Source: Echinostoma caproni
Taxonomy: Eukaryota; Platyhelminthes; Trematoda; Plagiorchiida; Echinostomatidae
Assembly (NCBI GenBank): GCA_900618425.1
Contig: UZAN01043856.1
Location: 5,080-39,191, forward strand
Direction: 5' to 3'
DNA length: 34,112 nucleotides
Within the stretch, counting starts at the first letter, position 1. Each line of letters begins with the position of its first letter. The translations under genes were made by a program, and so were the position numbers. This document shows, piece after piece, positions 31,701-34,112 of this stretch. The notes beneath the pieces are model-generated. The model was not told where the DNA came from. It was given only the letters and a program-made list of their open reading frames with translations, and did no database searches.

Positions 31701-34112
31701 CCGACTAATCGTCAAACTTGTTGTTTTTTTGCTTATATTTCGATTACGATAATTGAAAAACTCACCAAAGGAAATATAATTACTTTTCACGTTTGCTTCA
31801 ATATGTATCTGTATCGTTTTCTTAAATAAACTAGCTGGGACATGCATTGGGAAAACCAGTGATGCACACAAAATCTAAGGAGATTAGAAAAATAAATCAA
31901 GTGAGGGCACGCAATAAATTACACCAGCTGAAAAATGAAAATGGCTTAAGATTCCTTGTGGAAATGTTATGCTGTACAATAGCAGAACCATTTCCTATCC
32001 TGCAATATATATTTTGATTAAAGAGTTTCTATCGGATTTTTAACCAGTCATATGCGTCTACTCTATTGTCTACTCAGGCACTTTCTGGTCTCCAGATTTT
32101 ATCAATTTACAAGTGTTACCTCCGTGATAATCTATTCACTGAAGGCAACAGTGAGATCATCACTGAAACCTGCTACAGTTTAGCGTACCTAAATTCTTGA
32201 TAATGTATCTTTTTTGACACGCGCTGAATACAATAGAGGAACTCAATACAGCTCCAGGAATGCCCATTCAAGATACAAAGCAAAAGGGCTTATCACCTCA
32301 AGACATCATTCAATTTTAGTCCAAATGATATGGCAAGTGCCCATTGAAATTAAACCCCGAAGATCATTCACGGGCTCAAGTGTTTTGCTGTAGTCAAGTC
32401 ATTTCGATCAATCTCACCAGGCCCCCCAGGGTCTTTTGTTCGAATTTCATAAGCATCCTCACCTGACTCCTCCTATGTGTTTAGCTACTTGACATTTGAT
32501 TATTTAATTGAATACGCAAAGCTGTGAGGATTTTTATGGATGAAAAAAGAGAAAAACTAAAAATTGAAAAATAGAATATGGCCGACGGTATCTGGGTTTT
32601 AACTCGCGATCACAGTATCCGCTAAATGCGGACTACAGACTATTAAGCACAAACACTGCCGTTCAATTTCAAGTCCAGCAATAACTTTCGAAGCATTTGA
32701 TAGTAGCCTTCTGAATGTTTACTTCTTCAGTCCTGTAGAATGCTTGTAGGCTGCAATCGTTAGACGAAAGTTTGGTTAACAGATATACTTCTAGTGACTC
32801 CAATCTATGCCAATAAATCGCAGTGCACTTTGCCAATTAAATAAAAAGTCTCTTGGTGAAGTGTTAGATCGGATCACAAATTTGGGGGGACATATTCAGT
32901 GGTGACTTAATTGGTTTTAAGATATAGTGATATTAACTGCTCTCCAGTAACAGGAGACTATGTGTAGTTAAAGTTGGATCTCACAAACGTTTGTTTAGAG
33001 CTCTCAGGGTTAATGGATCGTCAGCTGTAATCGGTACCCTATGTCAATTGTGTAGCCATTGTACGGCTTGCAAAGCAAACCACAGTCACCGGAGACTGGT
33101 ACCTAATCCAACATTGCTATAATCTTTTGCCACGCGTCGTCCAAGGACTGGAGTACGAGGGACTCTGATACATCATGACAACGCACCTGCACACAGGTCC
33201 CATGCAGTCAGCGAGTTTCTGCCTAAGGCACGTATCCAGAATGGTTGGCCACCAAAGTAAAGTCAAGACCTGGCTATGTGTGACATTTTTACTTCTTAAA
33301 TGTTAAGTGTATGATATATGGAATCCGTTGAGAGTCATCAACAACTGTTGTAGAAGCCTTCATTTAAATGGTCGACGTGTTACCCGCTTCAATATGGTCG
33401 AGTTGTTTCACCAAAGGGGTTTCAGCATGTAGAACTGTGCGTGAACGCTGATCGAGAATACTTCGAGACAACGTAGTGCTTACTTTTGTGAGACAAATGA
33501 AACCTTTTTTGCATCCGGAAACTTTTATCTCAGCTCCCGTATCTGAGGTAATTCTCCCCCTCCTACCCTGAGCGTAAGTAAGAAATGACCACTTCAAAAC
33601 GACTGGTGTTTCTAGCATGTTGCCACGACTCAATGAAGTCAGCCTCGTTCAATCCTAATCCGACTCTATTTCATCAGTTGCAAACTGCCTTGGCCGTTTC
33701 TGCCTCGGTATTGTGCAAGCAGTACCCAAAAAATGTTACAACAGATTGAACGCAACTGAAAGACAACAAATGCGTAACTTGAAACAATGATTTTCACGAA
33801 TGATTTTGAATAAAGGCAGTAGTTTAATGCAAGATGTCTGCTACAGTGACATTTCTTTCGCATATCATCAGTTACTTCATGCGAATTACAATTGGACATT
33901 ATATACGTTCATGGGGTATGGTGACAAATAGATTTAAAGGCGAGATTCATACTTGTTCTCGAGATAGTGTAACTAGTTTACCAACACTTATACCTAATGA
34001 AACACACACACGCACACATTGACACGTCATTCTCACCCATTTGCGAACAATTTTCCACTCATCTATATTCCAATTAGGAGAGAAAAGTGTTGGCAAACTA
34101 GTTACAGTATCT
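25705..34112. other. Unassigned intergenic DNA
   Basis: Open frames here are short and motif-free on both strands. The better-looking ones are 28232-28582 (minus), 29291-29569 (plus) and 33364-33633 (minus), but none has a recognisable domain or good splice borders. Small simple repeats occur at about 28253-28270 (GCATGCT units), 31120-31130 (TA) and 34003-34018 (CA). A further coding gene with very short exons cannot be excluded by eye. Confidence 0.35.

Noticed and set aside
34003..34020. CRISPR-like or tandem array near the right end
   Set aside because: It is only a short CA microsatellite; no spaced repeats were seen anywhere in the window.

Overview
The window looks like nuclear DNA from a metazoan, most likely a digenean trematode. 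Coding DNA is sparse and split into short exons with good GT/AG boundaries and multi-kilobase introns. The rest is AT-rich and littered with retroelement debris. That debris includes the GIY-YIG end of a Penelope-like element, tRNA-derived SINE-like repeats carrying hammerhead-ribozyme-like cores, fold-back inverted repeats and microsatellites. Nothing looks bacterial: there are no operons, no dense ORFs and no Shine-Dalgarno spacing. The genus cannot be fixed from sequence alone.

Layout. Positions 1-830 hold a minus-strand hammerhead SINE-like copy followed by an inverted-repeat derivative of the same family. Positions 830-4256 are mostly unassigned, with one weak coding candidate (1316-1548) and one GC-rich repeat-like block (about 2210-2720). 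Positions 4257-17855 carry the only gene I can support well: three plus-strand exons (4257-4478, 9068-9163, 17433-17855), all joined in phase 0. They encode the C-terminal ~246 residues of a protein with a charged helical segment and an EF-hand-like helical C-terminus. Intron 1 holds tRNA-derived repeats, a fold-back element, an unclassified retroelement 3' end and the antisense Penelope fragment. Intron 2 holds two more degraded hammerhead repeats and a doubtful extra exon. Further N-terminal exons are probably to the left, some perhaps outside the window.

Positions 17856-25200 are intergenic. They contain one long open frame that may be a first coding exon (19281-19769), two more copies of the retroelement 3' end, and a 910-bp assembly gap (22255-23164). 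Positions 25221-25704 contain a G-rich run and a striking palindrome made of two head-to-head hammerhead SINE copies. From 25705 to the end I see no gene or repeat I can defend apart from short simple repeats.

Most novel content. A hammerhead-like RNA module recurs at five places (about 397-442, 10640-10690, 17145-17178, 25437-25482, 25589-25633). It is attached to two different tRNA-like promoters and two different tails, so two lineages appear to share one ribozyme cassette. Every copy here carries at least one change in a conserved core position, so none is predicted to be fully active.
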